Below, piece after piece: positions 1 to 8,051 of a stretch of 64,000 bases of DNA (positions within the stretch are counted from its first letter, which is position 1; each line of letters starts with the position of its first letter). Where the stretch lies: positions 4,283,990 through 4,347,989 of the forward strand of contig NZ_CP022684.1 in the NCBI RefSeq assembly GCF_002863865.1, in the 5' to 3' direction. Origin of the DNA: Ketobacter alkanivorans (GTDB lineage: Bacteria > Pseudomonadota > Gammaproteobacteria > Pseudomonadales > Ketobacteraceae). The position numbers and the translations under genes are program-made. The notes beneath the pieces were generated by a model. It saw nothing but the letters and a program-made list of their open reading frames with translations, was not told the DNA's origin and made no database searches.

Positions 1-1158
1 CTGCTGGCAACCCTGACGCCTTTGGCAGAGCGTACCGATCAGCTTGATTCTGATCAGGGCAAGCTGGTGTATCGCTTTGAGAACGGAGTGGTGCCCGAAG
101 CGCTGCGTGATCAGGCCGCGCAATTGGTGCAGCCCTCGCAGGAGTTGGTAAAGCAGTTGCAGCTGGTGGTGGATTGGCTGCAGGAGGGTATGGAAGGCAA
201 GCGTTCGGATATTGCCAAGCCTGATGCGGAGGCCTGGATGCCGCTTATGTCCACTCAGCTGGCGCGAGCAGAGGCGTTGATGACCGTGTGGATGCGCTAT
301 CAATTGCAGGATGAAGACAATCGCGCTCCGGTTGCACGTTGGTTGAACTTCACCCAGACCGGGCAAGGCCTGGATGTGGAGTTGTCGGCCTGCCCGGTAC
401 TGGCCAGCGATGTGTTGGCCCGTTACCTGTGGCACCGTGCGTTTGCTGCCGTAGTGACCAGCGCCACACTGACGGCTCTGGGTACGTTTGAACGTTTCCG
501 TTTTCGTTCCGGCGTATTGCCTACCAGCCATTTCAGCGTGGTGCCGAGCCCCTTTGATTATCAGGCCAGCGGCCGCATTGTGGTGCCTGATCTGGCCTGT
601 GATCCCAGTAATGGCGTACAGCATACGGATCATCTGGTGTCGTATATTCAGCGTATCTGGCAGCAGCAGTTGGGCACTTTGGTGCTGTTCAGCTCCCGTC
701 GCCAGATGGAAGAGGTGTGTGAGCTGTTGCCTGCCGACGTGCAGGATCGAGTGCTGGCACAGGGGCGGCTGGGCAAGGCGGAAATGGTTCGGCGTCATAA
801 AGAGGCTGTGGATGCAGGGGAGCACAGTGTGCTGTTCGGCTTGGCCAGTTTTGCTGAGGGGGTGGATTTACCAGGGGCCTATTGCAGTTGTGTGTTGATT
901 GCCCGGCTGCCGTTCTCGGTGCCGGAAGACCCGGTGGATGCCACATTGGCGGAGTGGATTCAGAAACGGGGTGGCAACCCTTTCATGCAGATTGCGGTGC
1001 CCGATGCCGCTATCCGGCTGAAGCAGGCGGCGGGGCGCTTGTTGCGTACGGAGTCCGATCGCGGCGAGATCGTTATATTCGATCGCCGCATTATTGATAA
1101 GCGCTACGGCAAGCTCCTGTTGCAGAGCCTGCCGCCATTCCCCTTGATCAAAGAGTGA
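1..1158 (+). CDS. dinG: ATP-dependent DNA helicase DinG, C-terminal part (5' truncated by window)
   Basis: The frame is open from base 1, so the N-terminal half, with the Walker A, iron-sulfur and DEAH elements, lies outside the window. The 385 residues present carry the second helicase domain of the XPD/DinG superfamily 2: motif IV region LVLFSSRR, motif V around FAEGVDLPG and motif VI QAAGRLLRTESDRGE. Family knowledge: DinG is a 5'-3' DNA helicase that unwinds R-loops and D-loops. The tail RRIIDKRYGKLLLQSLPPFP resembles DinG more than YoaA. It ends 16 bases from the convergent gene on the other strand. The family is certain; the choice of DinG over other Rad3-like paralogues is likely. Confidence 0.88.
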   Translation: MLATLTPLAERTDQLDSDQGKLVYRFENGVVPEALRDQAAQLVQPSQELVKQLQLVVDWLQEGMEGKRSDIAKPDAEAWMPLMSTQLARAEALMTVWMRYQLQDEDNRAPVARWLNFTQTGQGLDVELSACPVLASDVLARYLWHRAFAAVVTSATLTALGTFERFRFRSGVLPTSHFSVVPSPFDYQASGRIVVPDLACDPSNGVQHTDHLVSYIQRIWQQQLGTLVLFSSRRQMEEVCELLPADVQDRVLAQGRLGKAEMVRRHKEAVDAGEHSVLFGLASFAEGVDLPGAYCSCVLIARLPFSVPEDPVDATLAEWIQKRGGNPFMQIAVPDAAIRLKQAAGRLLRTESDRGEIVIFDRRIIDKRYGKLLLQSLPPFPLIKE

Positions 1159-1173
1159 TCTTGGTCGATGGGG

Positions 1174-1872
1174 TTAGTTCAGTGCCGCGCGCAGATAGAA
1201 CTGACTGGTGAAGTCGACATAGGTGCCCAGTTGCTGGGGCTCCAGCTTTTTCACAACCTTGTGGATGACGGCATTTGAGGCCTGTTTGACCCCATCGATC
1301 CCAAGATGGAGTAGTTTGCGGGTCACTGCACCTAATTTGACCGATTCTGCCGGGCGCAAGAAGAATCCGTCGATAATGGTTTCAATCAAACGTTCATAAC
1401 GCCGCATTATGCTTTCGATATCTGTGGGGGAGAAGTGAGCCTGATCGCCTTTCTCGCTTAGGATATCGTCCAGATCTTTTGCCAGCGATGAATCAATTGG
1501 CTGTGCGAGATACCAATCACCGGAACGATCTGGCTGAGTGTTCTTGATCATGTTCTGCCACAGTGTGGCTACTTTTTGCATATCAGACGTGCTGGCCTTT
1601 TTGTAGATCTTGGCAGACAGCATCGCCGAGGCCTTGTTGCTGGTGCTGGCGCACATGTTGATGACTTTCTGACCAACGCTGTTGACCTGGGCTATTTCGG
1701 CAGTTTGTACCAGCAGGTAATCAATCACTTCATCCGTTAGCTGTAAGATCACCTTATAGAAGTATTCACCAGACTTGGCGTGACTGTCGGCAGCGGCCTC
1801 TAGAAACTGGTTGGAGAGTGATTGCAACTTTGGGCTGAACGGAAAGCCAATATGGGGAGTCACAGAGGTCAT
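1174..1872 (-). CDS. Orphan alpha-helical protein, unknown function
   Basis: A 232-residue protein that I do not recognise. It has no signal peptide and no clear transmembrane segment. The sequence looks almost entirely helical, with many Ala, Lys, Asp and Gln residues, and two long amphipathic stretches around residues 15-110 and 125-215. This composition is compatible with a phasin-like or other granule- or complex-associated helical protein, but no motif proves it. The start ATG follows an upstream gap that carries three DnaA-box-like sequences and a very AT-rich tract, so expression may be tied to DnaA. It converges with dinG. Codon use resembles the neighbours and the frame is free of stops, which supports a real gene. 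Confidence 0.7.
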   Translation of the reverse strand: MTSVTPHIGFPFSPKLQSLSNQFLEAAADSHAKSGEYFYKVILQLTDEVIDYLLVQTAEIAQVNSVGQKVINMCASTSNKASAMLSAKIYKKASTSDMQKVATLWQNMIKNTQPDRSGDWYLAQPIDSSLAKDLDDILSEKGDQAHFSPTDIESIMRRYERLIETIIDGFFLRPAESVKLGAVTRKLLHLGIDGVKQASNAVIHKVVKKLEPQQLGTYVDFTSQFYLRAALN

Positions 1873-1974
1873 TGGGAAGCCTTGTTTTAGTTTTGAATGG
1901 TGTTTGTTCTACGGGATTGGAGATTACCTGCGTTTGTTTGGTAGCACAATATTTTCACTTGGCAAGTTTTTTAG

Positions 1975-2009
1975 TTTTCCACAGATGTTGTGGATAACTT
2001 TGTGAATAA
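1975..2009. promoter_or_regulatory. Cluster of three DnaA-box-like 9-mers
   Basis: Three 9-mers match the DnaA consensus TTWTNCACA within 35 bases: TTTTCCACA at 1975-1983 on the plus strand, TGTGGATAA at 1989-1997 (the perfect box TTATCCACA on the minus strand) and TGTGAATAA at 2001-2009 (TTATTCACA on the minus strand). They sit about 100 bases upstream of the 1174-1872 gene and next to an AT-rich stretch at about 2040-2150. Confidence 0.5.
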
Positions 2010-2252
2010 ACACTTTAAAAGTTCACTCAGAAGGCATGAATTCATGGGTGCCAACATTTTGCATAAGAATTATACAAAAAACACCTATTTATAATAAAAA
2101 CAACAACTTAATAAAAGTTCGGGGTGGGTAATTTTTTTTTGGCGGCTTTTTGACGTGATGTTTAAGGGGAAAGCGTCAGCTTGTTAGTAAGCGTCTCTGC
2201 CCCGCTCTTAAATGGGGCAAAGGCGCACTCAGGCAGGAGTTACAGAGGAGGC
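2010..2252. other. AT-rich intergenic stretch between the orphan gene and the PilZ gene
   Basis: No coding frame is supported in the whole 1873-2252 gap. Bases 2040-2150 are strongly AT-rich with runs of A and a run of T near 2130-2140. A short hairpin with GCCCC/GGGGC arms follows at 2198-2219. I see no RNA gene. Confidence 0.5.
2198..2219. repeat. Small hairpin, TGCCCC/TGGGGCA arms
   Basis: Arms TGCCCC (2198-2203) and TGGGGCA (2213-2219) flank a short loop. There is no T-run on either strand, so it is not a classic terminator. A similar hairpin with nearly the same arms and a loop also ending in AAA occurs at 41029-41049. Confidence 0.35.
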
Positions 2253-2576
2253 TTACTGATATGATTCCAGCATATCGTGCATGCGGGATGAGGGGTTGAT
2301 CAGGCGGAACCCGGCATCAAACAACTCATCTGAGCCATCACCCTGGCACCAGCGGCACTCTACTTGCACGTCTACGGTGGAAAGATCGTCGAGACTGGAG
2401 ACATCCTCAATTTCCAGGATGTACTGGCTGTTCTTCTCCATGGGTTTATCGCTGGTAATCAGCAGGCCGTTGGCAGATATATCCACAACGTGACCAAACA
2501 GATTATGGGTTTCGGGTTCATATACACGCAGGTAATAGATCAGGTGGGTGCGGTGTTCTTTGCGTTGGTCGTCCAT
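2253..2576 (-). CDS. PilZ domain protein (c-di-GMP effector)
   Basis: A 107-residue single-domain PilZ protein. The two c-di-GMP-binding signatures are visible: RKEHR at residues 5-9 (RxxxR) and DISANG at 32-37 (DxSxxG). Family knowledge: such stand-alone PilZ proteins bind c-di-GMP and change the activity of a partner, often in motility or exopolysaccharide control. The gene diverges from the diguanylate cyclase at 2762, so producer and receptor of the same second messenger lie side by side. The target of this particular protein cannot be read from the sequence. Confidence 0.9.
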   Translation of the reverse strand: MDDQRKEHRTHLIYYLRVYEPETHNLFGHVVDISANGLLITSDKPMEKNSQYILEIEDVSSLDDLSTVDVQVECRWCQGDGSDELFDAGFRLINPSSRMHDMLESYQ

Positions 2577-2761
2577 GGCGTTCTCTCCTAACTGGCTTCT
2601 TCACTTGCGTCACGGTTGAACTCGAATTGGTTTAAAAATAGCCTTATGTCAGGTTGGGGTCAAATTGTCTTGAAGTGTCTTGTCAGTCAAGGGGAGACTG
2701 TATACATTGCTTGGTTCAAATTTTACAACCTATCGCTCAGTGGATTCAGGAGTTTACCGGC

Positions 2762-4630
2762 TTGAAGAATAATGTGGGCCGTTTTTGGCTGCTCGCATGG
2801 ATTGGGGTATTTTTGCCCGTGTTGGCCATTGGCGGCCAGCATAGCGCCCGCGTGATGGACGTAGCGGCATTGGACGGTCATGCCACGGTGTCAGACCATT
2901 TGGTCTATGTGGAGCAGACGCAGCAGGTTTATACCGTCGAGGATTTGCTGGCCGATCAGGTTGCTGGGGATATTCCCTGGATTGGCAATCATTCAGACAC
3001 CCCTGGCTTTGGATTCGATACTAATACCTTTTGGTTTCGTCTGCTGGTGAATAACAGTGGTCAGCAGCCCTTATCCCGCCTGTTGGAGATCAATAACCCA
3101 GTGCTGGATGAGGTGCTGTTCTATCAGGTGGGCGAAGACGGTTATATCGTCAACGTATCCAAAACCGGAGATCGCAATCCGTCTTCTGACCGGCCTTTCT
3201 TTCACCACAACCTGGTATTGCCGTTTCAGATTCCCGCAGGGGAAACCCACTATCTGTATTTTCGCGTCACCACATCCGGTTCGTTGGAGTTTCCCTTGGA
3301 AATGTGGGAGCCGGAGGCGTTTCAGAATCGTGATCAGGTAAAGCTGCTGTTTTTTGGTGCCCTGTTTGGCATTTTGGTGGTGATGGGGGTGTACAACTTC
3401 TTCATTTATACCCTGTTCCGGGACAAGAGCATGGTGTACTACGCCGCCTTCTCCATTGGTTTGATGCTGTTTCTTTCGACAATGCATGGGTTCACCAACC
3501 AGTTCCTCTGGTCGGACAGCCCATGGCTGCGGGAGAACGCGTTGGTGGTCGTGATTCCTTTGACCTTGTTCTTCTCGCTGATGTTCTCCCGGCATTTTTT
3601 GCAGCTGGAACAATCCTACCCCCGTTTGAATCAGATGATTATGGTGCTGGCGTCATTGTGTTTGATGCTGGCATTGGCGGCACCGTTCGCCCGATATTCG
3701 GAGCTGATCCGGCTTAATGCTGCGATGGTGATTCCGATTTGTCTGGGGGGGATTGTGGTGGGCTTTTCCCGCTGGGTTGGGGGGTACAAGCCAGCCCGAT
3801 ATTTTGTAATTGCCTGGACTGCGTTCCTGTTTGCCATTGCTTTCTATTCCCTGTCCAAGTTTGGGCTGTTCTCCCGCAGCGGGCTCAGTGAATACTCAGT
3901 GCAGCTGGGTGCGGTGGCCGAAGCGGTGCTGTTTGCGTTTGCGCTGGCAGATCGCATGAACACCCAGCGTAAGGCCTTTATTAAGGCTCAGGCAAAAGCG
4001 CTGGAGCTGCAGAAAATCGCGAATGAACGCCTGGAGGCCCGCGTGACGGAGCGGACTCAAGAGTTGCAGGGGGCGATGTCTGATCTGGAAAATGCCAATC
4101 AGCGCTTGCAGGCGCTCACGATGCAGGATGGTTTAACCGGTATTCGCAACCGTCGCTATTTTGATGAAAAGCTGGAGCGGGAATGGCATCGGGCTATTCG
4201 CAGCCAGGATTCAATTGCCATGTTGTTAATAGATATTGATTTCTTTAAGGCGTTTAACGATAAGTACGGCCATTTGGCTGGGGATGAGTGCTTAAAAGCC
4301 GTGGCCCAGCTGATCGAAAAGACCCTTACCCGTCCTTCGGATTCGGTGGCCCGTTACGGGGGGGAGGAGTTTGCGGTGATTCTGCCGGAAACCGATGTGG
4401 ATGGCGCAGTGCATGTGGCGGAAAATATTCGGCTGGCTGTGGAGCAGCAGAGTATTCCCGTTGATGGGGGTTCCGTGCACGTGACCGTCAGTATCGGTGC
4501 TGCGGCGAAGAAACCCCAGCCCCAGAACGAACAGCAGGAGCTGATTGCCGTGGCAGATCAGTCCCTGTACATCGCTAAGTCAGCAGGCCGTAATTGCACT
4601 CGCACGCCTGGTTCAGAGGCGAACAAATAG
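2762..4630 (+). CDS. Membrane diguanylate cyclase: 7TMR-DISM extracellular domain, 7TM, GGDEF
   Basis: 622 residues when started at TTG 2762, chosen because AGGAG at 2748-2752 lies nine bases upstream and a signal peptide (GRFWLLAWIGVFLPVLAIGG) follows at once; the open frame extends further upstream without a ribosome site. Order: signal peptide, periplasmic 7TMR-DISM-type beta domain (about 60-190), seven transmembrane helices (about 200-400), coiled coil, then GGDEF. The active-site motif GGEEF is intact at 533-537 and the inhibitory I-site RPSD at 524-527. It should make c-di-GMP from two GTP in response to a periplasmic ligand, possibly a carbohydrate. It diverges from a PilZ gene. The protein at 45037-46755 has the same plan with a decayed catalytic domain. 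Confidence 0.92.
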   Translation: MKNNVGRFWLLAWIGVFLPVLAIGGQHSARVMDVAALDGHATVSDHLVYVEQTQQVYTVEDLLADQVAGDIPWIGNHSDTPGFGFDTNTFWFRLLVNNSGQQPLSRLLEINNPVLDEVLFYQVGEDGYIVNVSKTGDRNPSSDRPFFHHNLVLPFQIPAGETHYLYFRVTTSGSLEFPLEMWEPEAFQNRDQVKLLFFGALFGILVVMGVYNFFIYTLFRDKSMVYYAAFSIGLMLFLSTMHGFTNQFLWSDSPWLRENALVVVIPLTLFFSLMFSRHFLQLEQSYPRLNQMIMVLASLCLMLALAAPFARYSELIRLNAAMVIPICLGGIVVGFSRWVGGYKPARYFVIAWTAFLFAIAFYSLSKFGLFSRSGLSEYSVQLGAVAEAVLFAFALADRMNTQRKAFIKAQAKALELQKIANERLEARVTERTQELQGAMSDLENANQRLQALTMQDGLTGIRNRRYFDEKLEREWHRAIRSQDSIAMLLIDIDFFKAFNDKYGHLAGDECLKAVAQLIEKTLTRPSDSVARYGGEEFAVILPETDVDGAVHVAENIRLAVEQQSIPVDGGSVHVTVSIGAAAKKPQPQNEQQELIAVADQSLYIAKSAGRNCTRTPGSEANK

Positions 4631-4633
4631 CAA

Positions 4634-4822
4634 TCAGTTATAGCCCAGCTCGAATGATCGGCTCAGCTCTTTCTCTACCGCTTCCACCGCTCGAATATAA
4701 CGCTGTTTTGACTTTGCGAAGTGCCCTAAACCATAGCCGTATTTGCGTCGGGCTTGTTCCGGATTGTCGCTTGGTTGCGTTTGATTTGGATGTGATGCTT
4801 TGTTCGCAGTTGTGTCTGTCAT
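4634..4822 (-). CDS. Small hydrophilic protein, unknown
   Basis: 62 residues from the ATG at 4822, which has GGAG at a good distance (GGAGACAAAC then ATG); a longer frame upstream lacks this. The protein starts MTDTTANKASHPNQ, is polar and disordered-looking at first, then helical with GYGLGHFAKSKQRYIRAVEAVEKELSRSFELGYN. No known domain is recognised. It ends four bases from the diguanylate cyclase gene on the other strand. Confidence 0.55.
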   Translation of the reverse strand: MTDTTANKASHPNQTQPSDNPEQARRKYGYGLGHFAKSKQRYIRAVEAVEKELSRSFELGYN

Positions 4823-4952
4823 GTTTGTCTCCTGGACTGGATAGCTCCTTCCCACCCGACCCCTAACTTGATTGCGTTATTATTATTCCCTTGCTTTAAA
4901 TATCGCGCAAAGCACTCGGGTAGGCAATTAGCTATACGTAACAAGATGCGAC

Positions 4953-4977
4953 AAAACGGTAATATTCGTATCGTTTT
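4953..4977 (-). terminator. Weak inverted repeat at the end of the TetR operon
   Basis: AAAACG (4953-4958) and CGTTTT (4972-4977) form a short stem just past the last gene of the minus-strand operon. The stem is only six pairs and AT-rich, so it is a weak terminator candidate. Confidence 0.3.
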
Positions 4978-5557
4978 ACTTTGATTCTGTACCTTTTTTC
5001 CACAAATCAAACAGCTGTTCCACTTCACTGCGCAGATCCTGCTCTTTATTCAGTGTCCAGGAATAGACGGTACCAATGGTGAGGTTCATCAGCAGGTTAA
5101 GCAAAATCTGATTAGGAATGTTGGGAAGAGCGCCTTCGCTTTTCATGGCGTCGAAGAACGCATCGGCGAAGGCCTGATTGGCGAACACGACTTCCTGATG
5201 CAGGCGCTGGATTTCTGGCATGAACTCGCCGGCTTCGCTGATCAGCACTTTGGAGAAGTTGCGATTGTGATCCAGATAATTGGCGATGGCCAGGCAGGTA
5301 TTTTCGAACCGCTGTAAGGGGTGGCCAGCACCGACCAGGTGGGTGAGAGCGATGTCGCGGATGGCCTGGAGATCGGCCTGCACCACAGACAGCAGTAGAT
5401 CTTCTTTGCTGTCAAAATGTTTGTAGATGGTGGCCTTGCCCACGCCTGCCAGGGTGGCAATGGTTTTTACTTCGGCGTTGCGGAAGCCTTCTTTGGCGAA
5501 CACTTCCCGTGCGGCTAACAGAATTCGTTGGCGACGTTCGGCTTTGTGATCGCTCAT
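4976..5557 (-). CDS. TetR/AcrR family transcriptional regulator
   Basis: 193 residues. The N-terminal HTH is typical: RRQRILLAAREVFAKEGF, then the recognition segment GVGKATIYKHFDSKEDLL near residues 38-55. The C-terminal helical ligand domain is not assignable to a known ligand. The start ATG overlaps the stop of the ATP-grasp gene upstream by four bases (ATGA, 5554-5557), so it is translationally coupled to the protease / 7TM / ligase triad as the last operon gene. This suggests feedback on that operon or a membrane-related regulon; no operator is obvious. Family assignment is sure, target is inference. Confidence 0.92.
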   Translation of the reverse strand: MSDHKAERRQRILLAAREVFAKEGFRNAEVKTIATLAGVGKATIYKHFDSKEDLLLSVVQADLQAIRDIALTHLVGAGHPLQRFENTCLAIANYLDHNRNFSKVLISEAGEFMPEIQRLHQEVVFANQAFADAFFDAMKSEGALPNIPNQILLNLLMNLTIGTVYSWTLNKEQDLRSEVEQLFDLWKKGTESK

Positions 5558-6516
5558 AAACCCTCTTTGGAAAATTTGCGCCGGATATTTTTGCCGACTT
5601 TAACCCGTTTGGCGGCGGAGGCGGGGATACTGCCCAGCAGTTGAGCGTATTTTAGAATCGGCTCCAGCCCTTGGCCGTTGGCGATTTGAATGGCCAGGCC
5701 GGGGCGGGCGTTCAGTTCCAGCATCATGGGGCCAAGCTGCTTGTCCAGCACGATATCGACCCCAAGATAACCCAGTGGCGCAAGGTCATAGCAGTTGGCG
5801 GCCATTTCCAGAATACGATCCCACTGGGGGATTTGAATGCCTGAGATGGCGCAGCCGGTATCCGGGTGTTGGGTCACGGGGCGTGAGTGCATAACGCCGA
5901 AGTTGGTGATGCCGCTGCAGATGTCTATGCCTGCTCCCACCGCTCCTTGATGCAGATTGGCACGGCCATCGGACTGGCGAGTGGGCAGGCGGATCATGCC
6001 AAACAGGGGGATCCCCCGAAACACGATCAGCCGCACGTCTGGAACGCCTTTGAAGCAGACGTCTTCGAAGCAGGGATCAAATTGCACCCGGTATTCAATA
6101 ATGGCGCTGTCGTTGTCTCCACCGAGACTGTACATGCCGCTCAGTATATTGGATATGTGGTGCTTGATTTCGTCCAGGTGCACCACGCTGTCATTGGCTT
6201 TGCGGAAGTGGCCATTTGAAGTCTTGCCTGCGATGACCATAATGCCGTTGCCGCCGCTGCCATTGGCGGGTTTGATGACGAACTCGTTGTGGTTTGCCAG
6301 CAGTGAGGCCAGGTGGGCGGTCTGGTGCTCCAGCTCAATGTGACCATAGAGCTTGGGGACTGGGATGTGGTGTTCCTGTGCCCGCTGCTTGGTGATGATT
6401 TTGTTATCCACCAAGGGGTAAAAGCGGCGTTCGTTATAGGGCATGATGAATTCGGCATTACGCTGGTTCATGCCGACAATGCCCAGTTCCCGCAAACGGG
6501 TCCACGGCATTTTCAT
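5554..6516 (-). CDS. Alpha-L-glutamate ligase-like ATP-grasp protein (RimK-related)
   Basis: 320 residues of the ATP-grasp fold related to RimK. Visible elements are the lid and lysine region NEFVIKPANGSGGNGIMVI, the metal and phosphate segment YLGVDIVLD, and the late catalytic strand MLELNARPGLAIQIAN. Family knowledge: these enzymes use ATP to join a carboxylate to an amine, often adding glutamate to a peptide or protein end. It sits between the 7TM transglutaminase-like gene (overlap 6513-6516) and the TetR gene (overlap 5554-5557). This triad is conserved in several Gammaproteobacteria and is thought to modify a peptide or surface protein; the substrate is unknown. Confidence 0.88.
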   Translation of the reverse strand: MKMPWTRLRELGIVGMNQRNAEFIMPYNERRFYPLVDNKIITKQRAQEHHIPVPKLYGHIELEHQTAHLASLLANHNEFVIKPANGSGGNGIMVIAGKTSNGHFRKANDSVVHLDEIKHHISNILSGMYSLGGDNDSAIIEYRVQFDPCFEDVCFKGVPDVRLIVFRGIPLFGMIRLPTRQSDGRANLHQGAVGAGIDICSGITNFGVMHSRPVTQHPDTGCAISGIQIPQWDRILEMAANCYDLAPLGYLGVDIVLDKQLGPMMLELNARPGLAIQIANGQGLEPILKYAQLLGSIPASAAKRVKVGKNIRRKFSKEGL

Positions 6517-8051
6517 GGCTTGTCGGCCTCTTTAATCAGGCCGCGGAAGCGCCACAATTCCAGCAGGCGATAGCCTGTGTATCGGCCCAATATCAGCGTG
6601 ATGGCCAGCACGATAAGCAGGGTTTCGGGAAAGACGAAGATGATGTGACCGAGCCATTCATCGGTCATGACTAAATACCCGAGGATGGCAGCGACCATGC
6701 TGCCCGTGCCCAGTTTAAAGGCCTCATGTGAGCCGTTTTCTTCCAGTACGATGGACATGCGCTCTATGGTCATGGCCAGTATGACCACGGGGAACAGGGC
6801 TACCGACAGGCCACGCTCCAGCTCCAGTTGCACGCTTATGATGCTGAATACGGCAATCAGCATGATGACGATGGTGAGTACAGCGGCCAGTCGAGGCACC
6901 AGCAGTAATTTGAGTTTCTCCAGGTACAGGCGCAAAGCCAGCCCCACAATCACCAGCATGGTGAACATGATGATTCCCCACACCAATGAGGTTTCACGGA
7001 ACGCCAAGGCGATCAGCACTGGCATGAAGGTGCCGAACGTGGCCAGTCCAACCAGGTTGCGCAACATCACGATGACCAAGGCACCCAACGGCACCATCAG
7101 GATGATGCGATACACGTTTTGGGTTTGTACCGGCAGGGCAAATAACGAAAAATCCATCAGGCGGGATTCGGTTTGTCTTGCCCACTGTTCGGCGATTGAA
7201 ACCTGGGACAAGGCATGACGAGAGATGGAGAAGTCCACTTCTGCGGGTTGGCCACCGGAAATGGTCACCAGTGGGTCATCTCCGGTACGCCATACCAGAA
7301 CATCCTCACGGAAACCCTGGCGGCCGCTGACGGGATCGAAGGCAATCCATTCAAAATCGTTGTGTACTTCGATCCAGGGGATGAGGGTGCCGTGCTTTAC
7401 CAGATCCTGCAGCGGCAATACGTAGACGATGCGGGCGGGAATGCGGGCACCTGCCAGTATGTCAACCAGCTGTCGTACCCACTCCACCGAGCCATGGCCG
7501 GTTTTATTGATCAGGGATATGTTCTGATCAGGTTTGGGGTCGTTAAGCTCCAGCAAGAGTTCCCGGGTGAAGGTGATGACGTCGGCTGAATGGGAGCGCA
7601 CTTCTTTAAGCAGCGCTCTGACGGCGGAGCCAAGTGGCTCTTCGTAATCAGGCACCTGCGGATAGCTGGGCTTGGGAGCCGTTCTGGGTTTGGTGCTGCT
7701 GTTGTCCCGCGTGAACTCCATGCGGTAGTACAGAACCTGTTTGCCTTTGGCTCTGCGTACGGCCCACAAGGCTTCGCGGTTAACTTCATCCTTTTCTGTG
7801 GCGAGGCCATAGTTGCTGGAGATGTAATCTTCATTGAGTTTGATGAAGCCGGGCGGATCGCGGGGTATGTAGAAGTTGGCCTTGGCCGGGCCGCCGTTGG
7901 CTTTGAATTGCAGTTTGGCTTCTACGGTCCAGACCTCCGACTGCTCTGCCGGTTTTAGCGGTAAGCCCAGCTTTTCGTGTTTGTAGTATACGGCGCTCAG
8001 GGCAATGGCGATCAATATCAACGCGACGACGTTGATTCTTTGGTTTTTCAT
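6513..8051 (-). CDS. Inactive transglutaminase-like domain fused to seven transmembrane helices
   Basis: 512 residues. An N-terminal signal anchor (VVALILIAIALSAVYY) leads into a periplasmic region. A transglutaminase-like domain follows at about 140-270 (SINKTGHGSVEWVRQLVDILAGARIPARIVYVL) that lacks the catalytic Cys of active enzymes. About seven hydrophobic helices run from residue 315 to the end. This matches the family described as inactive transglutaminase fused to 7 TM helices. It overlaps both the upstream protease gene (8048-8051) and the downstream ATP-grasp gene (6513-6516) by four bases, so the three products are probably made in step. A likely role is to present a periplasmic or membrane substrate to the partners; this is inference. 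Confidence 0.9.
   Translation of the reverse strand: MKNQRINVVALILIAIALSAVYYKHEKLGLPLKPAEQSEVWTVEAKLQFKANGGPAKANFYIPRDPPGFIKLNEDYISSNYGLATEKDEVNREALWAVRRAKGKQVLYYRMEFTRDNSSTKPRTAPKPSYPQVPDYEEPLGSAVRALLKEVRSHSADVITFTRELLLELNDPKPDQNISLINKTGHGSVEWVRQLVDILAGARIPARIVYVLPLQDLVKHGTLIPWIEVHNDFEWIAFDPVSGRQGFREDVLVWRTGDDPLVTISGGQPAEVDFSISRHALSQVSIAEQWARQTESRLMDFSLFALPVQTQNVYRIILMVPLGALVIVMLRNLVGLATFGTFMPVLIALAFRETSLVWGIIMFTMLVIVGLALRLYLEKLKLLLVPRLAAVLTIVIMLIAVFSIISVQLELERGLSVALFPVVILAMTIERMSIVLEENGSHEAFKLGTGSMVAAILGYLVMTDEWLGHIIFVFPETLLIVLAITLILGRYTGYRLLELWRFRGLIKEADKP

Noticed and set aside
1975..2150. Chromosome replication origin
   Set aside because: DnaA boxes and AT-rich DNA are present, but no dnaA, dnaN, gyrB, rpmH or mnmG gene is near, and only three boxes are seen.
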